Source: Micromonospora deserti
Lineage (GTDB): Bacteria; Actinomycetota; Actinomycetes; Mycobacteriales; Micromonosporaceae
Length of the DNA stretch: 37,933 bases
Direction of reading: 5' to 3'
NCBI RefSeq assembly: GCF_003236335.1
Contig: NZ_POUB01000031.1
Coordinates: 1 to 37,933 of the forward strand
In this document: piece by piece, positions 8,628 to 16,139 of the stretch
Layout: each line of letters begins with the position of its first letter
Numbering within the stretch: the stretch's first letter is position 1
The notes under the pieces: model-generated
Told to the model about the DNA's origin: nothing
Databases searched by the model: none
Seen by the model: only the letters and a program-made list of their open reading frames with translations
Program-made: the position numbers and the translations under genes

Positions 8628-8657
8628 CGACGGCGGCCGGCTCGCCGGCCGCCGTCG
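8628..8657 (-). terminator. Strong hairpin after the second LCP gene
   Basis: A 14-base perfect inverted repeat with a two-base centre (stem beginning CGACGGCGGCCGGC), starting about 44 bases downstream of the minus-strand LCP stop at 8701. Confidence 0.6.
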
Positions 8658-8700
8658 CGACAACCGGGGCGGCCGGGGCGGCCGGCGGGGGTCGGCCGGC

Positions 8701-9921
8701 CTACTTGCGGGTGGAGATCACCTCGGGGTTGGCGAAGACGAACTCGGCGAGCTTGTCCTCCTTGACCGCGTGGAACATGTCCAGGGTCTGCTCGCTGAGC
8801 GCTTCCCGGTTGTTCCCGTTGCCGTGGAACGTGCCGCCGTTGGTCTTCAGCATGGTCAGGTCGTTGCCGGTGACCCCGCGCATGGTGAAGACGAAGTCGG
8901 CCACCGGCACCCCGCCGGTGTCCAGGATGAAGGCCTTGCCGGCCGCCTTGATCAGCTCGTTGAGCTTGAGCGGGTTGGTCAGCATCCCGTTCTGGGTGGC
9001 CTTGCGGGCCATCGCCTTGATCAGCTGTTGCTGGTTCTGCTGGCGGTCGTAGTCGCCGTCCTTGAGGCCGTAGCGCTGCCGGGAGTAGTCCAGGGCCGCC
9101 CAGCCCTCCATCTCGCGGCAGCCCTTCTTGTGCACCACCGGCGTCATCGGCTTGCCGGTCTTCTTGCCGTCCGCGTTCCACATCGGCTTTCCGCCGACGT
9201 ACGACATGTGGTGCGACCTGACCTCCTGGCTGACGCAGATGCGGACCGAGCCCAGGGTGTCGATGACGTTCTTGAAGCCGCCGAAGTTGATGATCGCGGC
9301 GCCGTCGAAGCTGACTCCGGTCATCTTCTTGATCGTCTGCGCCATCAGTTGGGCGCCACCTTCCCAGCCGCCGCCGTTGCGGGCGCCGGCCTGGAACGCC
9401 GCGTTGATCTTGTCGACGCCGCCCGGGTAGCCGCTCTTCTTGAAAGCCGGGATCTGCGCCTCGGTGTCGCGGGGGATCGAGATCAGGTACGCCTGGTCGT
9501 GCGTCGCCGGGATGTGCAGCACGATGATGCTGTCCGCCCGGACGTCGTCGGCTGCCCAGCGCTCCCGGGCGTCCACGCCGAGCAGCAGCATGTCGATCGG
9601 GCCGTCGAGGTTCTTGCCGCCCTCGGCGCCCGACTTGCCGGCGTCGCCGAGCAGGTTGCGCTGGGCGATGTTGCCGGTGGCCTTGTCGATCAACGCCTTG
9701 CTGCCGACGATCGCGATCCCGCTGGTCATCATCAGCACGGCGCCGAGGGCCACGGTGAGTCGGGCCCAGAGAGGGTCCTTGCGGCGTGACCGCTTCGTCG
9801 CGGGACCGCCGTCGGGCTTACCGCCCTTACCGGGCAGCGCCGGCGCGGGCTGCGCCGGAATGGTCGTGGCCGCCCGGGGCGGCTGCTGCGACGGAGGGCG
9901 ACGGCTGGTCTGAACCGGCAT
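8701..9921 (-). CDS. LytR-CpsA-Psr (LCP) family protein
   Basis: 406 residues: a proline-rich cytoplasmic N-terminus, one membrane helix near residues 52-75 (LTVALGAVLMMTSGIAIVGS) and an extracellular LCP catalytic domain. Motifs include IDMLLLGVDARER, RADSIIVLHIPATHDQ, YLISIPRDTEAQIP, the GSVRICVSQEVRSHH strand and DYSRQRYGLKDGDYDRQQNQQQ. Acidic and arginine residues expected to bind the polyprenyl pyrophosphate are therefore kept. There is no LytR_C extension. Compared with its neighbours it has an insertion of about 25 residues before KKGCREMEGWAALDY. The ATG at 9921 follows GGAG at five bases. It is the middle of three LCP genes in a row on this strand, separated from the others by about 120 and 280 bases, so each probably has its own promoter. 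Confidence 0.93.
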   Translation of the reverse strand: MPVQTSRRPPSQQPPRAATTIPAQPAPALPGKGGKPDGGPATKRSRRKDPLWARLTVALGAVLMMTSGIAIVGSKALIDKATGNIAQRNLLGDAGKSGAEGGKNLDGPIDMLLLGVDARERWAADDVRADSIIVLHIPATHDQAYLISIPRDTEAQIPAFKKSGYPGGVDKINAAFQAGARNGGGWEGGAQLMAQTIKKMTGVSFDGAAIINFGGFKNVIDTLGSVRICVSQEVRSHHMSYVGGKPMWNADGKKTGKPMTPVVHKKGCREMEGWAALDYSRQRYGLKDGDYDRQQNQQQLIKAMARKATQNGMLTNPLKLNELIKAAGKAFILDTGGVPVADFVFTMRGVTGNDLTMLKTNGGTFHGNGNNREALSEQTLDMFHAVKEDKLAEFVFANPEVISTRK

Positions 9922-10030
9922 GCGTGCTCCAGCTCGCGTGATCAGGGGGCGGGATCACTGTACGGATGCTTTCCCGTCCTGGCGAGTTCGTCTCGCGTCC
10001 AATTTCCGTTCGTCCGTCGGCCATGCAGGC

Positions 10031-10045
10031 ACATTGTCCGAATGT
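10031..10045. promoter_or_regulatory. Inverted repeat upstream of the second LCP gene
   Basis: ACATT-N5-AATGT, about 110 bases before the LCP start at 9921, in a locally AT-richer stretch of the 283-base gap 9922-10204. It could be an operator or promoter edge. Nothing else in that gap looks like a gene; its left part contains GC palindromes such as ACCGGCGCCGGT at 10172 that may terminate the upstream LCP gene. Confidence 0.25.
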
Positions 10046-10204
10046 ACAGATCAATGCAACCGATTGGCGGTTGGCTCCCAGGAAGGGCAAAGCCGGCCCG
10101 CCGACCGGTGATGACGTCCGTCGACCTCTGCGCCGTCGCCACCCGCGCCGCTCTCCGCCGGCACGGCGGCGACCGGCGCCGGTGGGTCCGCGGGCCGGGG
10201 CGGA

Positions 10205-11446
10205 TCAGCCGCCGCTGCTGTCCGTCTTCTGGTTGGCCTTGACCCACTCGGCCATCGTGTCCGCGCTCATCGCCTTGTACATGGCCAGCGCCTTCTCCCG
10301 GTCCGAGACCACCACGGACTCGCCGTTGATGGTCTGACTACCGAGGTGCGGGCTGGTGACGAAGGTGAGGTTCTCGCTCCGCAGGTTGCGGAACTGCACC
10401 GCCATGTCGACCAGCGAGAAGCCCTGGTCGACCGTGACCGCCGCGGTCACCGACTTGAGGAAGTCGTTCAGCTTCTTCGGGTTGGTCAGCGTGCCCGTAC
10501 TGGCCGCCTTGTCCATCAGCGCGCGGAGGAACTCCTGCTGGTGGCGCATCCGGGCGAAGTCGCCGTCCGGGAACTGCTTCCGCTGCCGGATCCAGTCCAG
10601 CGCCTCGGCGCCGTCCATGTGGTTGGTGCCCTTGGTGAACGTCCGGTACGGCTTGTGGATCGAGGTGATGGTCCGCTCCACGGTCAGGTCGACGCCGCCG
10701 AGCGCGTCGGTGACCTGCTTGAACCCGCCGAAGTCGATCGCCATGACGTGGTCGAGCCGGACGTCGGTGAAGCACTCCACCGTTCGCACGGCCAGTGGCA
10801 GCCCACCGAACGCGAACGCCGCGTTGATCTTCCCACGCTGGCCGGAGCCGCAGTCCGCGTTGGCCCTCTCCGGGATCGGCACGTAGAGGTCGCGCGGGAT
10901 GGAGACCAGGTAGGCCTCCTGGTGGTTGGCCGGGATGTGCATCACGATGATCGTGTCGGCCCGCCACTTGCCGGCCTGGTCGACCGGGGCGTCCGGGTCC
11001 CGGGAGTCGCTGCCGACCAGCAGGATGTTCAGCGCGCCGTCCACCGCCTTGGCCGGCCGGCCCCCCGTGATCTCCGAGAAGGGGTCGGTGCGGGCCAGGT
11101 CGTTGTTGAGGTTGCGGGCGTACAGCCAGGCGCCCGCGCCGCCGAGCAGCGCCAGCACCAGCACGGCGACGCCGGCGACCAGCCCGATGCGGCCCCACCG
11201 CGGGCGTGCCCCGCGCCGGCGCGGCCCACCGGGCGCACCCGGACCACCCGGGCCACCGGGACCGACCGGGCCGGACGGGCCACCCGGGCCGGCGAAGGCC
11301 GGCTCGTCGTCCGGTGACGGGTACCAGCGGGTCTCGGCGGGACGGGCACGCCCGGCGGTGCCCCGGCCGGAGCCGGGCACCGACGCGCGCCCGGCGCTGC
11401 GGTGCAGGTGCGGGAGCGGGACACCGGCGGGCGTGGTCGCTGACAT
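10205..11446 (-). CDS. LytR-CpsA-Psr (LCP) family protein
   Basis: 413 residues. A glycine/proline-rich cytoplasmic tail (repeated GPGGP/GGPGGPG units, residues about 50-75) leads into one membrane helix near 88-110 and an extracellular LCP domain. Motifs: LNILLVGSDSRDP, RADTIIVMHIPANHQ, YLVSIPRDLYVPIP, GGVDLTVERTITSIH and DWIRQRKQFPDGDFARMRHQQ. The probable role is ligation of a lipid-linked glycopolymer to peptidoglycan. TACCCT lies seven bases before the ATG and no ribosome-binding site is seen, so the message may be leaderless. It is the first of three LCP genes, with the UDP-glucuronate decarboxylase gene upstream on the same strand. Confidence 0.93.
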   Translation of the reverse strand: MSATTPAGVPLPHLHRSAGRASVPGSGRGTAGRARPAETRWYPSPDDEPAFAGPGGPSGPVGPGGPGGPGAPGGPRRRGARPRWGRIGLVAGVAVLVLALLGGAGAWLYARNLNNDLARTDPFSEITGGRPAKAVDGALNILLVGSDSRDPDAPVDQAGKWRADTIIVMHIPANHQEAYLVSIPRDLYVPIPERANADCGSGQRGKINAAFAFGGLPLAVRTVECFTDVRLDHVMAIDFGGFKQVTDALGGVDLTVERTITSIHKPYRTFTKGTNHMDGAEALDWIRQRKQFPDGDFARMRHQQEFLRALMDKAASTGTLTNPKKLNDFLKSVTAAVTVDQGFSLVDMAVQFRNLRSENLTFVTSPHLGSQTINGESVVVSDREKALAMYKAMSADTMAEWVKANQKTDSSGG

Positions 11447-11475
11447 GCAACTCAGGGTACGTAGCCGCGGCCAGT

Positions 11476-11491
11476 GTCGCCCTCAGGCGAC
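11476..11491 (-). terminator. Short hairpin after the decarboxylase gene
   Basis: GTCGCC-CTCA-GGCGAC, about 33 bases downstream of the minus-strand stop at 11524 and upstream of the next LCP gene. Only six base pairs, so weak. Confidence 0.3.
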
Positions 11492-11523
11492 GCCGGCGTT
11501 GCGACGGCGCCGTGGCTGGCCGG

Positions 11524-12501
11524 TTACCCTAGCCGCTCGCGGAAGTACTCGATCGTGCGTCGTAGGCCGTCTTCGGGCGTCACGGTCGGCTCGTATCCGA
11601 GCAGTTCGCGGGCGAGGGTCAGGTCGGGGCGGCGCATCTCCGGGTCGTCGGCGCTGCGGGTGATGTAGGTCACCTCGGAGCTGCTGCCGCAGAGTGACAC
11701 GATCGTCTCGGCGAGTTGCCGCATGCTCATCTCGTGCTCGGTCCCGCAGTTGACCGGCCCGGTCTCGGCGGAGTCGAGCAGCAGCAGGATGCCGTGGACG
11801 AGGTCCTCGACATAGCAGATCGACCGGGTCTGGTTGCCGGTGCCGTGCACGGTGATCGGTTCGCCGCGCAGCGCCTGGGAGATGAAGGTGGGGATGGCCC
11901 GCCCGTCGTCCGGGCGCATCCGCGGGCCGTACGTGTTGAAGATCCGCACGATGGCGGCGTCGAGGCCGCGGTAGCGGTGGTAGGCCATGGTGGCCGCCTC
12001 GGCGAAGCGCTTCGCCTCGTCGTAGACGCTGCGTACGCCGATCGGGTTGACGTTGCCCCAGTAGGTCTCGCGCTGCGGGTGCTCCTTCGGGTCCCCGTAC
12101 GCCTCGGAGGTGGAGGCCATCAGGAACCGCGCGCCGTCGGCGACCGCCCGGTCCAGCAGGTGCAGGGTGGCCACCGAGCCGACCCGGAGGATCTCCACCG
12201 GCAACTGGGCGAAGTCGGTGGGGCTCGCCGGGGAGGCCATGTGCAGGATCGCGTCGAACCGCTCGGCCAGCGCCGGATGGTGGGTCGGCAGCCCGTCGGA
12301 GACGTCCGCCTCGACCAGGGTGAAGGTCGGCCTGTCCAACAGGTGGGCGACGTTCTCCTTGGACCCGGTGACGAAGTTGTCCACCGCGACCACCGTGCAG
12401 CCACGGCGGATCAGGGCGTCCACCAGGTGCGACGGGACGAAACCGGCACCGCCGGTGACGAGGATGCGGTGACCCGGTCCGAAGCGCGCAGCAACCGTCA
12501 T
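11524..12501 (-). CDS. UDP-glucuronate decarboxylase (NAD-dependent epimerase/dehydratase family)
   Basis: 325 residues, extended short-chain dehydrogenase fold. It would convert UDP-glucuronate to UDP-xylose, a donor for envelope or natural-product sugars. Motifs: TGGAGFVPSH (16-25) in the NAD-binding loop, with Val-Pro replacing the usual Ile-Gly; ASTSEAYGDP near 130; the decarboxylase-type signature ETYWGNVNPIGVRSVYDEAKR with catalytic Tyr160 and Lys164; and RIFNTYGPRM. Annotation as UXS rather than a 4-epimerase rests on the YWGNVNPIG element. TAGGCT lies seven bases before the ATG, so translation may be leaderless. Its position beside LCP genes fits a role in making cell-surface polysaccharide. 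Confidence 0.85.
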   Translation of the reverse strand: MTVAARFGPGHRILVTGGAGFVPSHLVDALIRRGCTVVAVDNFVTGSKENVAHLLDRPTFTLVEADVSDGLPTHHPALAERFDAILHMASPASPTDFAQLPVEILRVGSVATLHLLDRAVADGARFLMASTSEAYGDPKEHPQRETYWGNVNPIGVRSVYDEAKRFAEAATMAYHRYRGLDAAIVRIFNTYGPRMRPDDGRAIPTFISQALRGEPITVHGTGNQTRSICYVEDLVHGILLLLDSAETGPVNCGTEHEMSMRQLAETIVSLCGSSSEVTYITRSADDPEMRRPDLTLARELLGYEPTVTPEDGLRRTIEYFRERLG

Positions 12502-12559
12502 GCCGGTCAGCCTACTCAGCCGGCCGGGTCATCCGGTGCCACCCGTACCGCGACGCGAC

Positions 12560-12588
12560 GGGCCCCTCCCGGTGAGCGGGAGGGGCCC
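12560..12588 (-). terminator. Terminator of the DUF485-actP operon
   Basis: A 12-base perfect stem (GGGCCCCTCCCG / CGGGAGGGGCCC) with a five-base loop, 35 bases downstream of the actP stop and upstream of the decarboxylase start. Confidence 0.75.
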
Positions 12589-12622
12589 TACGGCCGGCAC
12601 GGCGGCGCCGGGCCGCCGTCAC

Positions 12623-14296
12623 TCAGTGCGCGCCGGCGCCGGTGAGCGAACGCACCTCCAGTTCCGCGTACTTCTCCTCGTCACGCTCCTTCGAGATGAT
12701 CGTGCCGATCCAGCCGCAGAGGAAGCCGAACGGGATCGAGAGGATGCCCGGGTTGGACAGCGGGAACCACTGCCAGTCCTGCTCGGGGAACATCGCCGTC
12801 GGTGCCCCGGAGACCACCGGTGAGAAGAACACCAGCAGTACAGCGGAGAGCAGGCCGCCGTAGATGGCCCAGACCGCGCCGGAGGTGTTGAACCGCTTCC
12901 AGAACAGGCTGTAGAGGATCGCCGGCAGGTTGCCCGAGGCGGCCACCGCGAAGGCGAGCGCCACCAGGAAGGCCACGTTCAGGTTCTGCGCGAAGATCGA
13001 CAGGGCGATGGCGACCGCGCCGATCACCAGGGCGGAGATCCGGGCGACCGCCACCTCCCGCCGCTCCGAGGCGGCTCCGTTCTTGATCACATTTGCGTAG
13101 AAGTCGTGCGCCAGGCTGGACGAGGAGGCCAGGGTCAGGCCGGCCACCACGGCCAGGATGGTGGCGAAGGCGACCGCCGCGATGATCGCGAGCAGGGTGG
13201 CCCCGCCCAGGTCGCCGCCGAGGAAGTCGATGCCGAGCGCCTCCGCCAACTGCGGCGCGGCGGTGTTGCCGGCCCGGTCCTGGGCGGTGATCGCCTCGCT
13301 GCCCACCAGCGCCGCGGCGCCGAAGCCGAGCGCCAGGGTGAGCAGGTAGAAGGTACCGATGATGCCGATCGCCCAGAGCACGCTCTTGCGGGCCGCCCGG
13401 GCCGTCGGGACGGTGTAGAAACGGATCAGGATGTGCGGCAGGCCGGCGGTGCCGAGCACCAGGGCGATGCCGAGGGAGAGCAGGTCCATCTTGTGGTAGA
13501 AGGTCTGCGTCGCGTTGCCGGCCACCTCGACGCCGTAGCGCAGCCCCGGTTCGAGGAACGCGCTGCCCTTGCCTGACGACGAGGCCGCGTCGCCGAGCAG
13601 CGACGACAGGTTGAACTTGTACTTCGCCAGCACCAGCAGGGTCATCACCAGCGCGCCGCCCATCAGCAGGAACGCCTTGACGATCTGCACGTAGGTGGTG
13701 CCCTTCATCCCGCCCACCGTGACGTAGATGATCATCAGGGCGCCGACCATGATGATGGTGGCGATCTTGGCGGCGTCCGCGTCCATGCCGAGGAACGTCG
13801 TCCCCGGCCTGATGCCGAGCAGCAGCGCGACCAGCGCGCCGGCGCCCACCATCTGGGCCAGCAGGTAGAAGATCGACACGGTAATGGTGGAGACCGCCGC
13901 GGCGGTGCGCACCGGCCGCTGGCGCATCCGGAAGGCCAGCACGTCGGCCATCGTGTACCGGCCGGAGTTGCGCAGCAGCTCCGCGACGAGCAGCAGCGCC
14001 ACCAGCCAGGCGACCAGGAAGCCGATCGAGTAGAGGAAGCCGTCGTAGCCGTAGAGGGCGATGATGCCGGCGATGCCGAGGAACGAGGCCGCCGACATGT
14101 AGTCGCCGCCGATCGCCATGCCGTTCTGGAAGCCGGAGAAGGAGCGGCCGCCGGCGTAGAAGTCGGTGGCCGTCTTGGTCTGCCGGCTGGCCCAGATCGT
14201 GATGGCCAGGGTCACCGCCACGAAGACCAGGAACAGCGTGATGGTCAGGTTGCGGGCGGTGGTGTCACCCGCCTCAGCCGCGAGGACCATGCTCAT
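12623..14296 (-). CDS. actP: Cation/acetate symporter (SSS family, ActP-type)
   Basis: 557 residues with about 13 hydrophobic helices, a sodium:solute symporter of the acetate permease group. It should import acetate or other short monocarboxylates with a cation. Typical features are DFYAGGRSFSGFQNGMAIGG after the first helix, DYMSAASFLGIAG in the second, the GGMKGTTYVQIVKAFLL segment, and TAGLPHILIRFYTVP. The C-terminal tail is short and hydrophilic. The ATG at 14296 has GGGGAGG six bases upstream. It overlaps the 3' end of the DUF485 gene by 23 bases, the usual arrangement of this transporter and its partner, so translation is probably coupled. Substrate preference is inferred from the family. 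Confidence 0.92.
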   Translation of the reverse strand: MSMVLAAEAGDTTARNLTITLFLVFVAVTLAITIWASRQTKTATDFYAGGRSFSGFQNGMAIGGDYMSAASFLGIAGIIALYGYDGFLYSIGFLVAWLVALLLVAELLRNSGRYTMADVLAFRMRQRPVRTAAAVSTITVSIFYLLAQMVGAGALVALLLGIRPGTTFLGMDADAAKIATIIMVGALMIIYVTVGGMKGTTYVQIVKAFLLMGGALVMTLLVLAKYKFNLSSLLGDAASSSGKGSAFLEPGLRYGVEVAGNATQTFYHKMDLLSLGIALVLGTAGLPHILIRFYTVPTARAARKSVLWAIGIIGTFYLLTLALGFGAAALVGSEAITAQDRAGNTAAPQLAEALGIDFLGGDLGGATLLAIIAAVAFATILAVVAGLTLASSSSLAHDFYANVIKNGAASERREVAVARISALVIGAVAIALSIFAQNLNVAFLVALAFAVAASGNLPAILYSLFWKRFNTSGAVWAIYGGLLSAVLLVFFSPVVSGAPTAMFPEQDWQWFPLSNPGILSIPFGFLCGWIGTIISKERDEEKYAELEVRSLTGAGAH

Positions 14297-14636
14297 GGGT
14301 CACCTCCCCGATCTCGTTGCGGATCCGGTCGGCGACGGGGTCGATCTTCCGGTCGGCGTACCGGGAGTAGAGCCAGGCGATGACGAAGGTGGAGACGAAC
14401 TGGAGCAGGCCGAAGACGAGGGCGACGTTGATGTTGCCGAAGAGCTTCGTGCCCATGAAGTCCCGCGCGTACGCGGACAGGATCACGTAGAGCGCGTACC
14501 ACAAGAAGAACGCGACGGTCATCGGGAAGACGAAGCCGCGCAGCGCGCGACGCAACCCGGCGAACTCGTCCGAGCGTTGGACGGCGAGGTACCGCTCCGG
14601 CGTCGAAGCGGTCGGCGCGGGTGTGTCCGTGGACAT
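14274..14636 (-). CDS. DUF485 domain membrane protein
   Basis: 120 residues with two membrane helices: FPMTVAFFLWYALYVILSAY and NVALVFGLLQFVSTFVIAW. This is the short partner conserved immediately upstream of actP-type symporters in many bacteria (YjcH-like); its biochemical role is not established, though it is thought to assist the transporter. The conserved ends are present: SDEFAGLRRALRGFVFP before the first helix and YSRYADRKIDPVADRIR after the second. The start is ATG 14636, with only a weak ribosome-binding site. Upstream lie a plausible promoter (CGGGAA/ACCGTA read on the minus strand) and a Crp-type palindrome. Confidence 0.9.
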   Translation of the reverse strand: MSTDTPAPTASTPERYLAVQRSDEFAGLRRALRGFVFPMTVAFFLWYALYVILSAYARDFMGTKLFGNINVALVFGLLQFVSTFVIAWLYSRYADRKIDPVADRIRNEIGEVTHEHGPRG

Positions 14637-14676
14637 TTGTGGATCACCACCTTCACAGGCGTCGGGGTTTTCGCGC

Positions 14677-14705
14677 ACCGTAGGTAGCCGGCTCCCCGAC
14701 GGGAA
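14677..14705 (-). promoter_or_regulatory. Candidate promoter of the DUF485-actP operon
   Basis: Read on the minus strand: TTCCCG (-35), 17 bases, TACGGT (-10), leaving a leader of roughly 35 bases to the ATG at 14636. The hexamers are moderate matches. Confidence 0.4.
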
Positions 14706-14728
14706 GGGTGAGATCGGCGCCGGTCGGC

Positions 14729-14760
14729 GGCTGCGCCGAACGGCACGGTGGCTGCGCCGA
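14729..14760. repeat. 21-base-spaced direct repeat GGCTGCGCCGA
   Basis: Two exact copies of GGCTGCGCCGA start at 14729-30 and 14750, 21 bases apart (two helical turns), between the Crp-like palindrome and the actP operon promoter. The first copy also sits in a TCGGCG-N4-CGCCGA inverted repeat. Could be a regulator half-site pair or part of a terminator for the flavin-reductase gene. Confidence 0.35.
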
Positions 14761-14774
14761 GTGACCCAGGTCAC
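14761..14774. promoter_or_regulatory. Crp-family operator-like palindrome
   Basis: GTGACCCAGGTCAC is a perfect inverted repeat that fits the GTG-N6-GNCAC pattern described for actinobacterial Crp-type regulators. It lies about 125 bases upstream of the DUF485-actP start. cAMP-dependent control of acetate uptake is an inference. Confidence 0.5.
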
Positions 14775-14823
14775 CCCGACGAGCGGTCGGCCCGCGGGAC
14801 GGTTCGGCGGCCCGGCCCGGTGA

Positions 14824-15681
14824 TCAGACCAACTGGCGGTACCGGCCCCGGTAGTGCAGCAGCGGTTCCGTCTCCTCGGCCAGCTCGACGGTCTCGATGG
14901 TGGCCTCGACCAGCAGGCCCCAGCCGTACTCGCGGGCGGTGTCGAGGCGGCAGCCGGCCCAGCCGCCGGCGTCCGTCGGGACCGGGCCGTAGGGGGTGTC
15001 GGTCCAGGCGCCGGTGGCGAAGAGGCCGCCGGGCGACGGGAAGAGGCCGGCGAACCGGTCGGCGAGCTGCCGGTGCGCCGGCCCCAGCGGAGCCACCGCG
15101 AACCGGCCCGCCTCCTCGGCCGCCGCCCACAGGTCGGACTCCGCGTCGACCAGGCCCAGCAGCCGGTCCGGCTCACCCTCCGCGATCAGGGTGGACGACA
15201 CGGTCAGGCCGGCCGGCCCGGGCGCCGTCCAGAGCGTCACCGGCGCGGCCAGCCGACCCCGCAACCGGCGTACCGGGGAGCGCTGCTCGGCCGGCACGGC
15301 GAACGGGTCGATGTGGTGGATCTCGGCACCGGGCTCTTGATTCACGTGAAACATTGTGCCGCCCGCCGCTGCCCGCCGGGCGGGGTCCGCCTCGTGATGT
15401 GCGCCGTCTCCCGTCCCACCCGACCGCTCGCCGGGCACCTGGGCGCGCGCCCAGGAGAGGAACCGCTCGTGCAGGTCGGCCGGCGGGGAGTGGGCGTTGA
15501 GCTGGCCGAGCTGGGCGGCCGCCTCCGCCATCAACGTGCCCAGGTAGACCAGCAGTGACGGGCGGTCCGCGCGGTACTCCACCAGCAGGGCGAGCCGGGC
15601 CGGTTGGCACGGCCAGTGCGCGCCGCAGGCCCGGCACCGCCACAGCGGTCGCATCGGCAGGTGCGGCACGAACCGGCTCAC
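14824..15681 (-). CDS. Bipartite protein: Cys-rich N-terminal module plus flavin reductase-like domain
   Basis: 285 residues in one open frame. Residues about 108-285 form a flavin reductase-like split-barrel domain (FMN-binding, NAD(P)H:flavin oxidoreductase family): LTVSSTLIAEGEPDRLLGLV, GRFAVAPLGPAHRQLADRFAG and GGWAGCRLDTAREYGWG. The first 85 residues are a separate module containing CRACGAHWPC, possibly a metal site, and a helical stretch found from memory near actinomycete XRE regulators. Between them is a low-complexity linker. An internal ATG at 15354 begins the reductase domain and is overlapped by a parS-like sequence, so two proteins or one fusion are both possible. GTG/ATG context at 15681 lacks a strong ribosome-binding site. 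It follows the 74-residue gene by 37 bases, probably in one operon. Confidence 0.75.
   Translation of the reverse strand: MSRFVPHLPMRPLWRCRACGAHWPCQPARLALLVEYRADRPSLLVYLGTLMAEAAAQLGQLNAHSPPADLHERFLSWARAQVPGERSGGTGDGAHHEADPARRAAAGGTMFHVNQEPGAEIHHIDPFAVPAEQRSPVRRLRGRLAAPVTLWTAPGPAGLTVSSTLIAEGEPDRLLGLVDAESDLWAAAEEAGRFAVAPLGPAHRQLADRFAGLFPSPGGLFATGAWTDTPYGPVPTDAGGWAGCRLDTAREYGWGLLVEATIETVELAEETEPLLHYRGRYRQLV
15338..15353. other. parS-like ParB-binding site
   Basis: TGATTCACGTGAAACA matches the parS consensus TGTTTCACGTGAAACA at 15 of 16 positions, including the whole central TTCACGTGAAAC core. It lies inside the minus-strand gene and overlaps an in-frame ATG (codons Met-Phe-His-Val-Asn-Gln). ParB binding here is inferred from sequence only. 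parS sites cluster near the chromosomal origin in actinomycetes. Confidence 0.75.
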
Positions 15682-15718
15682 CGGCGCCCTCCCGCGCTGG
15701 GGAGGATGAAGGCTCCGG

Positions 15719-15943
15719 TCACCAGCGACCGCCGTTGGCCCGCCAGGTCTGCGCCGGGGTCAGCCAGCCGGCCCGGCCCGGCCGCGGCACCGCTACCGTC
15801 GGCCATGCCGCCCAGGCCGGTGGTTCCTGCGGCCGGGCCGGGACCCGGTTGGGCGCCGCCGCGCCCGGCACCGCACCCGGTGCCGGTCGGGTCGCCAGAC
15901 GGTACGACCTCCCTGCGGCGTTCCTCCGGAACGGAGCGAACAT
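15719..15943 (-). CDS. Small hypothetical protein (74 residues)
   Basis: A basic, proline/alanine-rich 74-residue protein starting MFAPFRRNAAGRSYRLATRP and ending GWLTPAQTWRANGGRW. I call it real because GGAGG sits exactly five bases before the ATG, the frame continues cleanly to a stop 37 bases before the next gene, and the tryptophan-rich C-terminus is unlike random GC-rich frames; short proteins with such an ending occur in Micromonospora, from memory. No signal peptide, helix or enzymatic motif is seen. It is divergent from the XRE regulator and likely heads the flavin-reductase operon. Confidence 0.6.
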   Translation of the reverse strand: MFAPFRRNAAGRSYRLATRPAPGAVPGAAAPNRVPARPQEPPAWAAWPTVAVPRPGRAGWLTPAQTWRANGGRW

Positions 15944-16121
15944 GCTGGCCTCCTTCACACGTCGGGGGCCGCCCCGGACGGGGGATGTGACCGGGGCAGC
16001 CCGACGCAGGACCGGCCGCCGGGTCGTCGCCTCCACCGGCCGGGCCGCGCGCCCTCCACCCTGGACTCGCCGGGCCGGACGGGGGAGGATGCCAGGGCTT
16101 ACTACGCAACGCGGTCGCGTA

Positions 16122-16138
16122 CTTACCGGAGAGGTAAG
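16122..16138 (+). promoter_or_regulatory. Inverted repeat enclosing the XRE gene ribosome-binding site
   Basis: CTTACC-GGAGA-GGTAAG ends one base before the XRE ATG at 16140 and contains the Shine-Dalgarno GGAGAGG. A possible -10 TACTTA overlaps its left arm, and a wider TACGC/GCGTA pair lies just upstream. It could be an autoregulatory operator or an RNA hairpin that masks the ribosome-binding site. Nothing else gene-like lies in 15944-16121. Confidence 0.4.
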
Positions 16139-16139
16139 G

